From: Streptomyces sp. SCSIO 30461
Lineage (GTDB): Bacteria > Actinomycetota > Actinomycetes > Streptomycetales > Streptomycetaceae
Direction: 5' to 3'
NCBI RefSeq assembly: GCF_037023745.1
Contig: NZ_CP146101.1
Span: forward strand, 7,624,501 to 7,688,500
DNA: 64,000 nucleotides
In this document: positions 48,687 through 60,948 of the stretch, in pieces
Numbering within the stretch: position 1 is the first letter of the stretch
How the letters are laid out: every line of letters begins with the position of its first letter
Translations under genes and position numbers: made by a program
The notes under the pieces: model-generated
Seen by the model: the letters and a program-made list of their open reading frames with translations, nothing else
Told to the model about the DNA's origin: nothing
Database searches by the model: none

Positions 48687-51600
48687 CTACCGCCTGCGGC
48701 GGGAGCGGCCACCGCCCTCGGTGTCGCCGTCGTCGCCACGCGGGCCCAGCAGCTCGTCCGCCAGCGTCGGCAGGTCATCGAGCGGAGTCTCCTCCGCCCA
48801 GTCCGAGCGTGGCCGTGGCCGCCCCTGCTCGTCGACCTGCGGCAGCTCGCGCGTCCGGTCCTCGCCACCGGCCGGCGGCTCGTCCCGGAAGATGCCACGC
48901 GGCACCCGGTCCGCCAAATCCCTGTCCCGTACCGGAGGCAGCACTGCCGTCTCGTCGGCCGCCCGGTCCGGTGCGGCGTCAGGGACCTGGGGCAGGACAG
49001 TGGTCTCGGCATCCGACTGCGCGGCGTCAGGGACTCGGGGCAGGACGGTGGTCTTCGCGTCCGCCTCCGTCGCGCGGTCCGTCTCCGTCGCACGGTCCGG
49101 CTCCGTCGCACGGTCCGTCTCCGCCGTGTCGGGCTTCGTCATGTCGATGCGCGGGCGGGACGTCTCCACCGTCTGCGCCATGTCGCCGGCCGCGGGCTGC
49201 TGCTGAGCTGCCTGGACCGCCGCTGCCGCCGCGGCGGCGGATGCCGCCTCAGCCGCCCTGCGAGCGTCCTCGGCTCGCAGCAGAGCCTCCTCCGCCTTGC
49301 GTTGCCGCTCCCGGCGGCGCTCGTCCGCCTCCGCACGCAGTCGGGCCTCTTCCTCGGCCTGCCGGCGCCTGCGCTCTTCTTCCTCGCGCTGGGCCTTCTC
49401 CTCGGCCTCCCGCCGGCGGCGCTCCTCCTCGGCCAGAAGACGAGCCTCCTCGGCGCGCTGACGCGCTTCCTCCGCCTGACGCTCGGCTTCGCGCTGGCGA
49501 GCTTCCTCCAGTTCGCGGCGCTTGCGCTCCTCTTCCTCCGCCCGCAGCCTGGCCAGCTGCTCCTCCCGCTCACGCGCGAGGCGCTCCTCCTCGGCCTTGC
49601 GAGCCGCTTCCTCCTCGGCCTTGCGGCGGGCCTCCTCCTCGGCGGCCTTGCGCGCCTCCTCCTTGGCCCGCACCTCGGCCTCGGAGAGCGGCAGCATCCG
49701 GTCGAGCCGGTGCCGTACCACCGTGGTCACGGCCTCCGGCTCCTGACCGGCGTCCACGACCAGATAGCGGCCCGGGTCGGCGGCGGCCAGGGTGAGGAAC
49801 CCGGCGCGAACCCGCTGGTGGAACTCGGCCGGCTCCGACTCCAGCCGGTCCGGCGCCTCGGTGAAGCGCTCGCGTGCGGTCTCCGGGGACACGTCGAGCA
49901 GCACGGTCAGATGAGGGACGAGGCCGTCTGTTGCCCAGCGGGAGATACGGGCGATCTCCGTCGGCGAGAGGTCACGGCCCGCGCCCTGGTAGGCGACGGA
50001 CGAGTCGATGTAGCGGTCCGAGATGACGATCGCACCACGTTCCAGCGCCGGGCGGACCACCGTGTCGACGTGTTCGGCGCGGTCCGCCGCGTACAGCAGG
50101 GCTTCCGCTCGGTGCGAGAGACCGGCCGACGACACATCGAGCAGGATCGAACGCAGGCGCTTGCCGATGGGTGTGGCACCCGGTTCGCGGGTGACGACGA
50201 CCTCATGGCCCTTGGCCCGGATCCAGTCGGCGAGGGCATCCACCTGAGTGGACTTGCCCGCACCGTCACCGCCTTCCATGGCGATGAAGAAGCCCGTCTC
50301 GGCGGGTGCCTGTGCCGGGTCGGCGCCACGGCGTACGGCGTCCGCCAGATCGCGCCGCAGCGGTACACCGGATCGGTCATCCGTCTTGGCGAGCACGATC
50401 GCCGCCACCGGCAGCAGCAACGCGCCCACCAGCATCAGCGTGAAGGCGGCGCCGCCGTGGGCGAAGACGAAGTCGCCGTTGGCGAGGCGGTGCGGGCCGA
50501 TCGCCGCCGCGAGCAGCGGGGCGGCGACCGCGGCCAGGCCGATCGCGACGCGGACGACTGCCTGGAGGTGCTCGGTGATCCGGGCCTGGCGGTGCTGTTC
50601 GGTCTCCAGGTCGATCAGGGCGTGCCCGATGTGCGCGGCGACTCCGGCCGCGAAGCCCGCCACTACGGCGATGAGCAGCGAGGTCGCGGTGTCCGGCACG
50701 AGGCCGAGCGCCAGCAGGGCGAGACCGGTGACGGCGATCGCCAGCGCGAGGAGCCGACGGCGCGACAGTGCGGGGAGCACGCTCTGGGCTCGCCTGATCC
50801 CCAGCCCGGTGCCCCCGGTCAGGGCGAGGACGAGCAGGGCGAAGGCGACGGGACCGCCGCCGAGGTCACGGGCGTGCAGTGCGGCGACCGCCGCGGCGGA
50901 CGCGATGGCACCGGCGACCGCGGCGCAGGCCAGGACGAGCAGCGGCACGGCACCCGTACGGCCCTTGTCGCGCGCGCCGCCGGTGGACGGGCGGCGCAGT
51001 CCCTCCAGCGGGGAACGGGGGCGCGGGGTCGATGTGTCGGGCAGCTCGACGGCGTACAGCACGGACATGCAGGCGGCGAACAGGCCAGCGGCGACATACG
51101 AGCCCAGTGCGGCCTGGTGCAGCGAGAACCACGCGATCCCGGAGCCCAGCAGATTGCCGACCAGGGTGGCGACCAGCAGTACCGCGGCACCAGCGGGGAT
51201 CACCACGAAGGAGGTGCGCAGAGAGAGCCGGCGCAGTGCTTCCTGATGGTCCGGAAGGGGACGTACGGCCGCGCCTTCCAGGGGCGGCGCGGGCAGCAGG
51301 GCGGGTGCCGCGCTCTCCCGCGCGACGGTCCAGAAGCGCTCGGCGACGCCGATGACGAAGACCGTGGCGAGTACGTAGGCGAGGGCGGAGTCCGCGGTCC
51401 AGTCGATCCACAGCGGGGCGATCACCAGCAGGGCGGTACGCACCCCGTCGGCACCGATCATCGTCCAGCGGCGGTCCAAGGGGCCGCTGGGTGCGGTGAG
51501 CGCGGTGAGCGGCCCCAGCAGCACGGCACCGAACAGGAGCGTGGCCAGCACACGGGCACCGAACACGGCCGCGACCGCGAATGCCGCGCCGCGGTAGCCA

Positions 51601-51860
51601 CCGCCGAAGGCCCCCGCAGTGACCGCGGCCTGAAGCGCCAGCAGGATCAGCACCAGCAGCGCGAGCGCGTCGCCGATGCCGCCGATGAGCTGCGCGCCCC
51701 ACAGCCGCCGCATGGCGGGGACCCGCAGCAGTGATCGGACGGCGCGTTCTCGTGAATCCGCGGCAAGGGCATCCATACCGGGTGCCCGCTGGTCGTCTGC
51801 CGTTGCTGCTCCTGGGTCGGTGGCGGCGTTCTGGGCCGCCTGCTGCTCGGCTCGCGTCAT
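48687..51860 (-). CDS. tmk: Thymidylate kinase fused to an MFS-like membrane domain
   Basis: Phosphorylates dTMP to dTDP. Unusually long at 1057 aa versus about 210 for ordinary Tmk. Residues about 45-505 are an MFS-like block of about ten to twelve membrane segments. The kinase covers about 525-730 with P-loop GGDGAGKST, the LID/DR(Y) motif SDRYIDSSVAYQGAGR and the REPGATPIG substrate loop. Residues about 735-860 are a long Arg/Glu/Ala coiled coil, then an Asp/Thr-rich tail with T-x-V-L-P repeats. The architecture is known for streptomycetes. It places dTTP synthesis at the membrane, purpose unknown. ATG at 51860. Followed by holB, preceded by topA on the same strand. Confidence 0.93.
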   Translation of the reverse strand: MTRAEQQAAQNAATDPGAATADDQRAPGMDALAADSRERAVRSLLRVPAMRRLWGAQLIGGIGDALALLVLILLALQAAVTAGAFGGGYRGAAFAVAAVFGARVLATLLFGAVLLGPLTALTAPSGPLDRRWTMIGADGVRTALLVIAPLWIDWTADSALAYVLATVFVIGVAERFWTVARESAAPALLPAPPLEGAAVRPLPDHQEALRRLSLRTSFVVIPAGAAVLLVATLVGNLLGSGIAWFSLHQAALGSYVAAGLFAACMSVLYAVELPDTSTPRPRSPLEGLRRPSTGGARDKGRTGAVPLLVLACAAVAGAIASAAAVAALHARDLGGGPVAFALLVLALTGGTGLGIRRAQSVLPALSRRRLLALAIAVTGLALLALGLVPDTATSLLIAVVAGFAAGVAAHIGHALIDLETEQHRQARITEHLQAVVRVAIGLAAVAAPLLAAAIGPHRLANGDFVFAHGGAAFTLMLVGALLLPVAAIVLAKTDDRSGVPLRRDLADAVRRGADPAQAPAETGFFIAMEGGDGAGKSTQVDALADWIRAKGHEVVVTREPGATPIGKRLRSILLDVSSAGLSHRAEALLYAADRAEHVDTVVRPALERGAIVISDRYIDSSVAYQGAGRDLSPTEIARISRWATDGLVPHLTVLLDVSPETARERFTEAPDRLESEPAEFHQRVRAGFLTLAAADPGRYLVVDAGQEPEAVTTVVRHRLDRMLPLSEAEVRAKEEARKAAEEEARRKAEEEAARKAEEERLAREREEQLARLRAEEEERKRRELEEARQREAERQAEEARQRAEEARLLAEEERRRREAEEKAQREEEERRRRQAEEEARLRAEADERRRERQRKAEEALLRAEDARRAAEAASAAAAAAAVQAAQQQPAAGDMAQTVETSRPRIDMTKPDTAETDRATEPDRATETDRATEADAKTTVLPRVPDAAQSDAETTVLPQVPDAAPDRAADETAVLPPVRDRDLADRVPRGIFRDEPPAGGEDRTRELPQVDEQGRPRPRSDWAEETPLDDLPTLADELLGPRGDDGDTEGGGRSRRRR

Positions 51861-52071
51861 CCGCCCAGCCTATCCGGAGCGGCCGACTCACCGATGGCCA
51901 CGTCCGAACAAACGCGCGGAGGGCGAATGGAGAGCGTGGACGGTGGGCGCGCGGACGGAGGCGGGTATGCGCGACGCACGCCGAGGGGCCACCTCAATCG
52001 CTGGTCGATGAGGTGACCCCGCGGCGAGTCCGGTCCGGCTGTGGCGCGTCCGGTCGCGTGTGCGCCCGGTG

Positions 52072-54936
52072 CTACTCGTCCGCGGCGGGCGCCGTCGCCG
52101 ACTTCGCCGCAGTCTTCTTGACTGTGGCCTTCTTCGCCGTGGTCTTCTTGGCCGCCGCAGCCGTCGTCGTCTTCTTCGCCGCGGTCTTCTTGGCTGTCGT
52201 CGTCTTCTTCGCCGCGGTCTTCTTCGCCGCCGCCTTCTTGGCGGGCGCCTTCTTGGCGGCCTTCTTCGCCGGCCCCTTCGCCCTCTTCTCAGCCAACAGT
52301 TCGAAACCACGCTCAGGAGTGATGGTCTCAACGCTGTCGGCGGTCCGCAGGGTCGCGTTGGTCTCGCCGTCGGTGACATACGGCCCGAAGCGCCCGTCCT
52401 TCACCACGACCGGGCGCTCACTCACCGGATCGGTGCCGAGCTCCTTCAGCGGCGGCTTGGCCGCCGCCCTCCCCCGCTGCTTCGGCTGGGAGTAGATCGC
52501 CAGCGCCTCTTCCAGCGTGATGTCGAAGAGCTGGTCCTCGGTCTCCAGCGAACGCGAGTCCGTGCCCTTCTTCAGATACGGCCCGTAGCGCCCGTTCTGG
52601 GCCGTGATCTCGACGCCCTCGGCGTCCGCGCCGACGACGCGCGGCAGCGACATCAGCCGCAGCGCGTCCTCCAGGGTGACCGTGTCGAGGGACATCGACT
52701 TGAAGAGGGACGCCGTACGCGGCTTCACCGCGTTCTTCCCCGTCTTCGGCGTGCCCTCGGGCAGCACCTCGGTGACATACGGCCCGTAGCGCCCGTCTTT
52801 GGCGACGATCTCATGCCCGGTCTGGGGGTCCTTGCCCAGCTCGAAGTCGCCGCTCGGCTTGGCGAGCAGTTCTTCGGCGAGCTCGACGGTCAGCTCGTCC
52901 GGTGCGAGGTCGGCGGGGACATCGGCACGCTGGTGGCCCTCGGCGTCCTTCTCGCCGCGCTCCACATACGGGCCGTAACGGCCCACCCGGAGCACGATGC
53001 TGTTGCCCACCGGGAAGGAGGAGATCTCACGTGCGTCGATGGCACCGAGGTCGGTGACGAGCTCCTTGAGGCCGCCGAGGTGGTCGCCGTCGCCGTTGCC
53101 GGCTTCGGCTGCGCCGCCCGCGGAGCCGCCGGTGACAGTGCCCTCGCCGAAGTAGAAACGCTTCAGCCACGGCACGGCCTGGGCCTCACCGCGGGCGATG
53201 CGGTCGAGGTCATCCTCCATCTTGGCGGTGAAGTCGTAGTCGACCAGCCGTCCGAAGTGCTTCTCCAGCAGGTTGACCACGGCGAAGCTCAGGAAGGACG
53301 GCACCAGTGCCGTGCCCTTCTTGAAGACATAACCGCGGTCGAGGATCGTGCCGATGATCGACGCGTAGGTCGACGGCCGGCCGATCTCGCGCTCTTCGAG
53401 CTCCTTGACGAGGGTGGCCTCGGTGTAGCGGGCCGGGGGCTTGGTGGCATGTCCGTCCACCGTGATCTCCTCGGCGGTGAGCCGGTCGCCCTCCGCGACC
53501 TGCGGAAGGCGGCGCTCGCGGTCGTCCAGCTCCGCATTCGGGTCGTCCGCGCCTTCGACGTACGCCTTCATGAAGCCGTGGAAGGTGATCGTCTTACCGG
53601 ACGCCGAGAACTCCGCGACCCGCCCGTCGGCCCCGGTGCCGCCGATCCTGACGGTGACGGAGTTACCGACCGCGTCCTTCATCTGGGAGGCGACGGTCCG
53701 CTTCCAGATCAGCTCGTAGAGGCGGAACTGGTCGCCTGTGAGACCGGTCTCAGCGGGGGTGCGGAAGCGGTCGCCCGAGGGGCGGATCGCCTCGTGCGCC
53801 TCCTGCGCGTTCTTGACCTTGCCGGCGTAGGTCCGCGGCTTCTCGGGCAGGTAGTCGGCGCCGTAGAGCTGGGTGACCTGTGCCCGGGCCGCGGCGACGG
53901 CGGTGTCCGAGAGCGTGGTCGAGTCCGTACGCATATAGGTGATGAAGCCGTTCTCGTACAGCTTCTGCGCGATCTGCATCGTGGCCTTCGCCCCGAAGCC
54001 GAGCTTCCGCGACGCCTCCTGCTGGAGGGTGGTGGTGCGGAACGGCGCGTACGGCGAGCGGCGGTACGGCTTCGACTCGACCGACCGCACCGAGAACGCG
54101 GCGTTCTCCAGCGCGGCCCTGAGGGCGCGCGCGTTCGCCTCGTCGAGGTGGAGCACCTGGTCGGACTTGAGCCGCCCGTCCGGACCGAAGTCGCGCCCCT
54201 GGGCGACGCGCCTGCCGTCGACCGTGGTGAGCCGCGCCGTGAAGGCGGCCGGGTCGGAGGCATCGCCGGTACGGCCGGTGGCGAAGGTGCCGGTCAGGTC
54301 CCAGTACTCGGCGGAGCGGAAGGCGATGCGCTCGCGCTCGCGCTCGACGACGAGGCGGGTGGCCACGGACTGGACCCGGCCCGCCGACAGGCGCGGCATG
54401 ACCTTCTTCCACAGGACCGGGGAGACCTCGTAGCCGTAGAGGCGGTCGAGGATGCGGCGGGTCTCCTGGGCGTCGACCATGCGCTTGTTGAGCTCGCGCG
54501 GGTTGGCCACAGCCTCACGGATGGCGTCCTTGGTGATCTCGTGGAAGACCATCCGGTGGACGGGGACCTTGGGCTTGAGCACTTCGAGCAGATGCCAGGC
54601 GATCGCCTCGCCCTCGCGGTCCTCATCGGTGGCGAGGTAGAGCTCGTCGGATTCGGCGAGCTGCTCCTTGAGCTTCCTGACCTGCGCCTTCTTGTCGGCG
54701 TTGACGACATAGATGGGCTGGAAGTCATGCTCGACATCCACGCCGAGGCGGCGTACCTCGCCCGTGTACTTGTCAGGGACTTCGGCGGCCCCGTTCGGGA
54801 GGTCGCGGATGTGCCCGACGCTTGCCTCGACGACATAGCCGGGGCCGAGGTAGCCCTTGATCGTCTTCGCCTTGGCAGGCGACTCGACGATGACGAGTCG
54901 ACGGCCGCCCTGTGCGGTCTCGCTGGTCGGGGACAA
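52072..54936 (-). CDS. topA: DNA topoisomerase I with Lys-rich C-terminal tail
   Basis: Type IA topoisomerase that relaxes negative supercoils, 954 aa. The Toprim domain reads RRLVIVESPAKAKTIKGYLG with DEDREGEAIAWHL (acidic triad). The nucleophile Tyr is in GFITYMRTDSTTL. Four C-terminal repeats centre on R-Y/F-G-P-Y-V. The last about 65 residues are Lys/Ala repeats (KKAAKKAPAKKAAAKK), the streptomycete tail that increases processivity and is needed for chromosome segregation during sporulation. TTG at 54936 is chosen (GGAGAG upstream; MSPTSETAQG matches relatives). Confidence 0.96.
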   Translation of the reverse strand: MSPTSETAQGGRRLVIVESPAKAKTIKGYLGPGYVVEASVGHIRDLPNGAAEVPDKYTGEVRRLGVDVEHDFQPIYVVNADKKAQVRKLKEQLAESDELYLATDEDREGEAIAWHLLEVLKPKVPVHRMVFHEITKDAIREAVANPRELNKRMVDAQETRRILDRLYGYEVSPVLWKKVMPRLSAGRVQSVATRLVVERERERIAFRSAEYWDLTGTFATGRTGDASDPAAFTARLTTVDGRRVAQGRDFGPDGRLKSDQVLHLDEANARALRAALENAAFSVRSVESKPYRRSPYAPFRTTTLQQEASRKLGFGAKATMQIAQKLYENGFITYMRTDSTTLSDTAVAAARAQVTQLYGADYLPEKPRTYAGKVKNAQEAHEAIRPSGDRFRTPAETGLTGDQFRLYELIWKRTVASQMKDAVGNSVTVRIGGTGADGRVAEFSASGKTITFHGFMKAYVEGADDPNAELDDRERRLPQVAEGDRLTAEEITVDGHATKPPARYTEATLVKELEEREIGRPSTYASIIGTILDRGYVFKKGTALVPSFLSFAVVNLLEKHFGRLVDYDFTAKMEDDLDRIARGEAQAVPWLKRFYFGEGTVTGGSAGGAAEAGNGDGDHLGGLKELVTDLGAIDAREISSFPVGNSIVLRVGRYGPYVERGEKDAEGHQRADVPADLAPDELTVELAEELLAKPSGDFELGKDPQTGHEIVAKDGRYGPYVTEVLPEGTPKTGKNAVKPRTASLFKSMSLDTVTLEDALRLMSLPRVVGADAEGVEITAQNGRYGPYLKKGTDSRSLETEDQLFDITLEEALAIYSQPKQRGRAAAKPPLKELGTDPVSERPVVVKDGRFGPYVTDGETNATLRTADSVETITPERGFELLAEKRAKGPAKKAAKKAPAKKAAAKKTAAKKTTTAKKTAAKKTTTAAAAKKTTAKKATVKKTAAKSATAPAADE

Positions 54937-55583
54937 CTTCGCTCTTCTCTCCGGTCGACGCTCGCTGCGCACGTACTCGTGTGGCGTACGGCGTACAGGC
55001 CGCACTGTCACTGCTGTCGCTGCGGAGTGTGACGGTACAACCCGCCCCCGTGTCAAACGGCAAAAGCCCGCAACGGCCACTCGAACGGTAACCCGACTCC
55101 GCCCATTCCTGCCGCCCGGAACGCCACGCCGGATGTCAACCGGAGGCCGAAGGGAAGCGGAACGCGGCGCACCGGATCCCCGCCGCCCCCGCCCCGCACA
55201 GCGGGCGGCACGGCTGTCCGGCAGCCGGGACCGGCAGGTCCGGAGAGGTGCGGGAGGCGGGCGACGGCCCGGTTCCTGTGGACGCGCCGTGTGTTCACCC
55301 GGGCGGCGCCAGAGGCCGTGGTCACGGGCCCGGCGTGGCACTGGTCACTGTCGCGGGAACCACACCCGGCCGCACCCCGCCCGCATCCGGAACCGGGAGG
55401 GCCTCTCACCCGACGACGCGGATCGAACGCATTTCCGATAACATTTCGGTCTGCCACCCGAGCCATGGCCAAAATCGCCCCGACACGACGCTGGCACCAC
55501 GCCCACGCCATGCCCGACCCCGCAGCCAACGGGCGGAACCACGTGCCGGGCGTGGCGGCACGGACACGCGGGGGAGCCGGAAC
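54937..55583. other. topA upstream region, gene-free, about 650 bp
   Basis: No convincing gene. A consensus -35 TTGACA on the minus strand at 55056-55051, about 115 bp before the topA start, probably belongs to the topA promoter; a matching -10 at standard distance is not clear. Supercoiling control of topA is known in Streptomyces. Otherwise nothing stands out. Confidence 0.45.
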
Positions 55584-57101
55584 CTACGAAGCGGCCCGCA
55601 CCGGATCGAGGAACCCCTCCTCCACCAGCAGCCTGATGGCCCCAGGCGTACGGTCCCGCAACAGCACCGGATCCTCGCCCAGGAGCTGGGCGATGGCGTC
55701 CAGGATCCGCCCGGCGCTGAGCGTCCCGTCGCAGACCCCGGCGAAACCAGCGCCGACATGGTCGACCCTGGTGGCACGGCGCATGCCGCGGTTCTGCCGC
55801 AGCACCACGTGCTCGGGGTCCTCCGCGCCGGGCGGCCCCACCTGCTCCTGCGTCACCTCGGGAGCGAGCATGAAGGCGTCGGCGAGCAGCCCCGCGTCGT
55901 CGCGTGCCCGCAGATAGTCCTGCCGCGCGAAGTGGGCCCGTACCGCCTCGCCGAGCGGCTGCTCCACAGGGTGCGGCCATTCCTCCACGACGACCGACGG
56001 GCGGTCCGAACCGGATTTGCGCAGCGTGATCCAGCCGAAGCCCACCGCCTTGGTGCCGCGCGCATCGAACTCGTCCAGCCAGGCGTCGTACCGCGCCGCG
56101 TACTCCTCGGGGGGCGTCCGGTGGTCACCGCCGTCCCTGAGCCACAGCTCGGCGTACTGCGTCACGTCCTGCACCTCGCGCTGCACGATCCAGGCGTCGC
56201 AGCCGCGCGGGACCCAGGAGCGCACCCGCTCCTGCCAGTCCTCCCCTTCCACGTGCTGCCAGTTGGCGAGGAACTGCGCGAACCCGCCTTCGTTCAGCCG
56301 GTCTCCCGCCTGCTGCACGAGCGAGCGGCACAGATCATCCCCACCCATGCCACCGTCCCGGTAGGTGAGCCGGGCGCCGGGAGAGATGACGAAGGGGGGA
56401 TTGGAGACGATCAGGTCATACGTCTGCGACGCGACCGGTTCGAAGAGCGAGCCCTCGCGCAGGTCGGCCTCGGGCGCCCCGGACAGGGCGAGCGTGAGAC
56501 GGGTGAAGGCCAGCGCCCGCGGGTTGAGGTCGGTTGCCGTGACGCGGGTCGCGTGCTGGGACGCGTGCAGGGCCTGGATCCCGGAGCCGGTACCCACGTC
56601 CAGCGCGCTGGGGACCGGTGTGCGGACGGTGATGCCGGCCAGCGTGGTGGAAGCTCCGCCGACACCGAGCACCACCGCCCTGCCGCTGCCGCTCGCACCC
56701 CCGGCGCCACCGACCGCGCAGCCGAGATCGGAGACGATGAACCAGTCCTGGCCGTCGGGCCCACCGTACGGACGGACGTCGACCGTGGCCCGCACCCCGT
56801 CGCCCTCCTCGACCAGCCAGCCGTCGGCGACGGCTTCGTCCAGGGGCAGCGCGGCGCGCGCCCGGCCGCTGGGAACGGTGCGCTGGAGGAGGAACAGCCG
56901 GACGAACGTCTCAAGCGGGGAGTCGCCGCGGGTGGCGCGCACCGCAGGGACGGTCTCACTGCGGGCGAGCGCGGCGTAGGCCGGCGCGCCGAGCAGGTCG
57001 AGCAGGCCGTCGGCCGTGAAGTCGGCGGCGAGCATGGCCTCACGCAGCCGGGCGGACCGATCGGGCAGAGGGAGGCTCGCGGGGAAACTGGTCGTACTCA
57101 C
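55584..57101 (-). CDS. SAM-dependent methyltransferase (N6/N5 type, SNPPF motif)
   Basis: A 505-aa methyltransferase with a streptomycete-specific N-terminal region (about 1-160) and a Rossmann core. SAM motif I is ALDVGTGSGIQALHAS, motif II TATDLNPRALAF, and the amide/amine-methylating signature is LIVSNPPFVIS. A C-terminal domain of about 200 residues (RLTYRDGGMGGDDLCRSLVQ onward) continues to the end. The N-P-P-F signature suggests an rRNA base, DNA base or glutamine target; the substrate is not known. GTG at 57101. Single gene between topA and a lipoprotein gene. Confidence 0.85.
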   Translation of the reverse strand: MSTTSFPASLPLPDRSARLREAMLAADFTADGLLDLLGAPAYAALARSETVPAVRATRGDSPLETFVRLFLLQRTVPSGRARAALPLDEAVADGWLVEEGDGVRATVDVRPYGGPDGQDWFIVSDLGCAVGGAGGASGSGRAVVLGVGGASTTLAGITVRTPVPSALDVGTGSGIQALHASQHATRVTATDLNPRALAFTRLTLALSGAPEADLREGSLFEPVASQTYDLIVSNPPFVISPGARLTYRDGGMGGDDLCRSLVQQAGDRLNEGGFAQFLANWQHVEGEDWQERVRSWVPRGCDAWIVQREVQDVTQYAELWLRDGGDHRTPPEEYAARYDAWLDEFDARGTKAVGFGWITLRKSGSDRPSVVVEEWPHPVEQPLGEAVRAHFARQDYLRARDDAGLLADAFMLAPEVTQEQVGPPGAEDPEHVVLRQNRGMRRATRVDHVGAGFAGVCDGTLSAGRILDAIAQLLGEDPVLLRDRTPGAIRLLVEEGFLDPVRAAS

Positions 57102-57266
57102 CCGCCCATTCTCACCCGTGAGGCAGGCAGGTGTACCGCCGCACGGCCGAGGTGCCGACCAGGGCGCGGAACGGATTCAGAGCCCGGCGGCCGGGCGCCG
57201 GGCTCGGAACGGATGCACGGTCCGGCGGCCGGGGGCGCCCGACGGCCGGACCGGGGCGAGAGCCCG

Positions 57267-57953
57267 CTATTCGCCGGAAGGCTTCCCGGCGGACTTCGAC
57301 GGGCCGCTCGCGTTCGACGGCTCGGCCGGGGGCTCGGCAGCCGGCTGCGAGGCGGCGCTCGCGGGAGCCGACGCGTCCGAGCCGGGATTCGCGCTCACCG
57401 ACGGCTTGGCCTTCTGGCAACCGGGCTGACTGACCATCGCCTTGCCCAGCTCACCCGACTGGAGCTTGGACAGCGCGCCCTGGTCCATCTTCTCGATCTC
57501 GGAAAGCCCGTCGGCGATGTCCTGGAGGCCATCCCCGAACGCCTGCTGATCCTTGAGGTCCAGCGCGTCGACCTGCTTCTTGAGCTTCACATACGCGGCG
57601 GCCGTCGCCTTGAGCTCCTTGATCGCGTCCTGCTGCAGGGTCGCGCCGTTCTCGACCGGAGGCGTACCGGCCGACTCCACCGCCGCCGCCAGGGCGGTGT
57701 TGGCGTCGGCGATGTCCTGGAAGGCCTTCGAATCGGCGGCCTGGATGTCGGCCGGCTTGCCGTCGGCGGGGGTCGAGAGGATCACCTGCTGGGCGTCAGC
57801 CCTCTTCTGGATCTGCGGCTGCGCTTTGCCGCAGACCGACTTGGCCCAGGCGTTCACCTTGGCCGCGTTGTCCTCGCCGCTGCAGCCGGACAGCGCGAGC
57901 ACGAGTACCGCACCGCCTGACACGGACGCCGCGAGCTTCTTGTTCACCTTCAC
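57267..57953 (-). CDS. Helical lipoprotein with Ser/Ala/Pro-rich tail
   Basis: A 228-aa exported lipoprotein, function unknown. Basic start (VKVNKKLAASVSGG), hydrophobic core and lipobox LALSGC. The body (about 30-180) is helical with one conserved Cys pair candidate (SVCGKAQP, QPGCQKAK), resembling small secreted hydrophilic proteins. The end is low-complexity Ala/Ser/Pro. GTG at 57953 has GGAAGGG about 9 nt upstream; a longer start would place a second hydrophobic stretch before it and is less likely. Confidence 0.8.
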   Translation of the reverse strand: MKVNKKLAASVSGGAVLVLALSGCSGEDNAAKVNAWAKSVCGKAQPQIQKRADAQQVILSTPADGKPADIQAADSKAFQDIADANTALAAAVESAGTPPVENGATLQQDAIKELKATAAAYVKLKKQVDALDLKDQQAFGDGLQDIADGLSEIEKMDQGALSKLQSGELGKAMVSQPGCQKAKPSVSANPGSDASAPASAASQPAAEPPAEPSNASGPSKSAGKPSGE

Positions 57954-58249
57954 CGGATCGGTCCCTTCCAAGGCTCTCGGCCCCGGAACATACACGGCAA
58001 GAGGAGGCCAACCGCATGACAGCCATCCGATATACAACCCTTTGCAGCCATTTGAACCAAGAGATTCGAGGCCCTCGTCACGTCCGCCTCAGGCCTGTGT
58101 CTCGTCGTGAGACCTGACTCGTCGGATCGCTTCGCCGAAGCACCGCCCCGCCCTTCTGGACAGCGAAACGGGAACGGGCGGACGACACGCCAATGCGTGC
58201 CGCCCGCCCGTGGCTTGAACCGGTGACTCACACAGAGCGCGGAGCCCTG

Positions 58250-60646
<2,397 letters not shown>

Positions 60647-60684
60647 TCGTCCTCCTTGACGTTCAGAGCTCAAGATGTGGACGG

Positions 60685-60690
60685 ATTGTA
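60685..60690 (-). promoter_or_regulatory. Candidate -10 element of hppA
   Basis: TACAAT on the minus strand, about 39 bp before the hppA ATG. A good -35 at the right distance is not evident. Surrounding 60700-60835 is unusually AT-rich for this genome. Confidence 0.4.
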
Positions 60691-60835
60691 GGGAGCGGAA
60701 CCTGATCAAAACAGGGCGCGGTGAACGGAATTGACCTTTACTTGCTCCTCAGCAAAAAGATCGCACTCCCAGATACCCACCGAAAGCAGTAACGGTGCAA
60801 AAGCATTGACGCTTGATCAATGATCTATACAAATG

Positions 60836-60859
60836 GAAAAGACCCTGCTCAGCAGGGCC
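60836..60859 (-). terminator. Terminator of the bldG operon
   Basis: Dyad CCCTGCTCAGCAGGG (60843-60857) followed on the minus strand by TCTTTT. It is about 90 nt after the stop of the ATPase gene, in the direction of transcription. Confidence 0.65.
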
Positions 60860-60948
60860 GGTCAGATGAATGGTCATATGCAGCGGCATATGCACGACGG
60901 GGCCTACGAGGCCACTGGGTCAGGGGGTACGGGGGTGTAGGCCGAGGG

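Noticed and set aside
47553..51734. 1393-codon plus-strand open frame antisense to holB and tmk
   Set aside because: Low-complexity Arg/Leu/Gly composition with no domain, while the opposite strand carries two clear genes. A GC-rich mirror frame.
52060..55032. 990-codon plus-strand open frame antisense to topA
   Set aside because: No recognisable domain. The minus strand encodes full topoisomerase I, and open antisense frames are expected at this GC3.
55053..55529. Minus-strand 158-codon frame upstream of topA
   Set aside because: Gly/Arg/Ala-rich with no domain or ribosome site; treated as non-coding promoter region.
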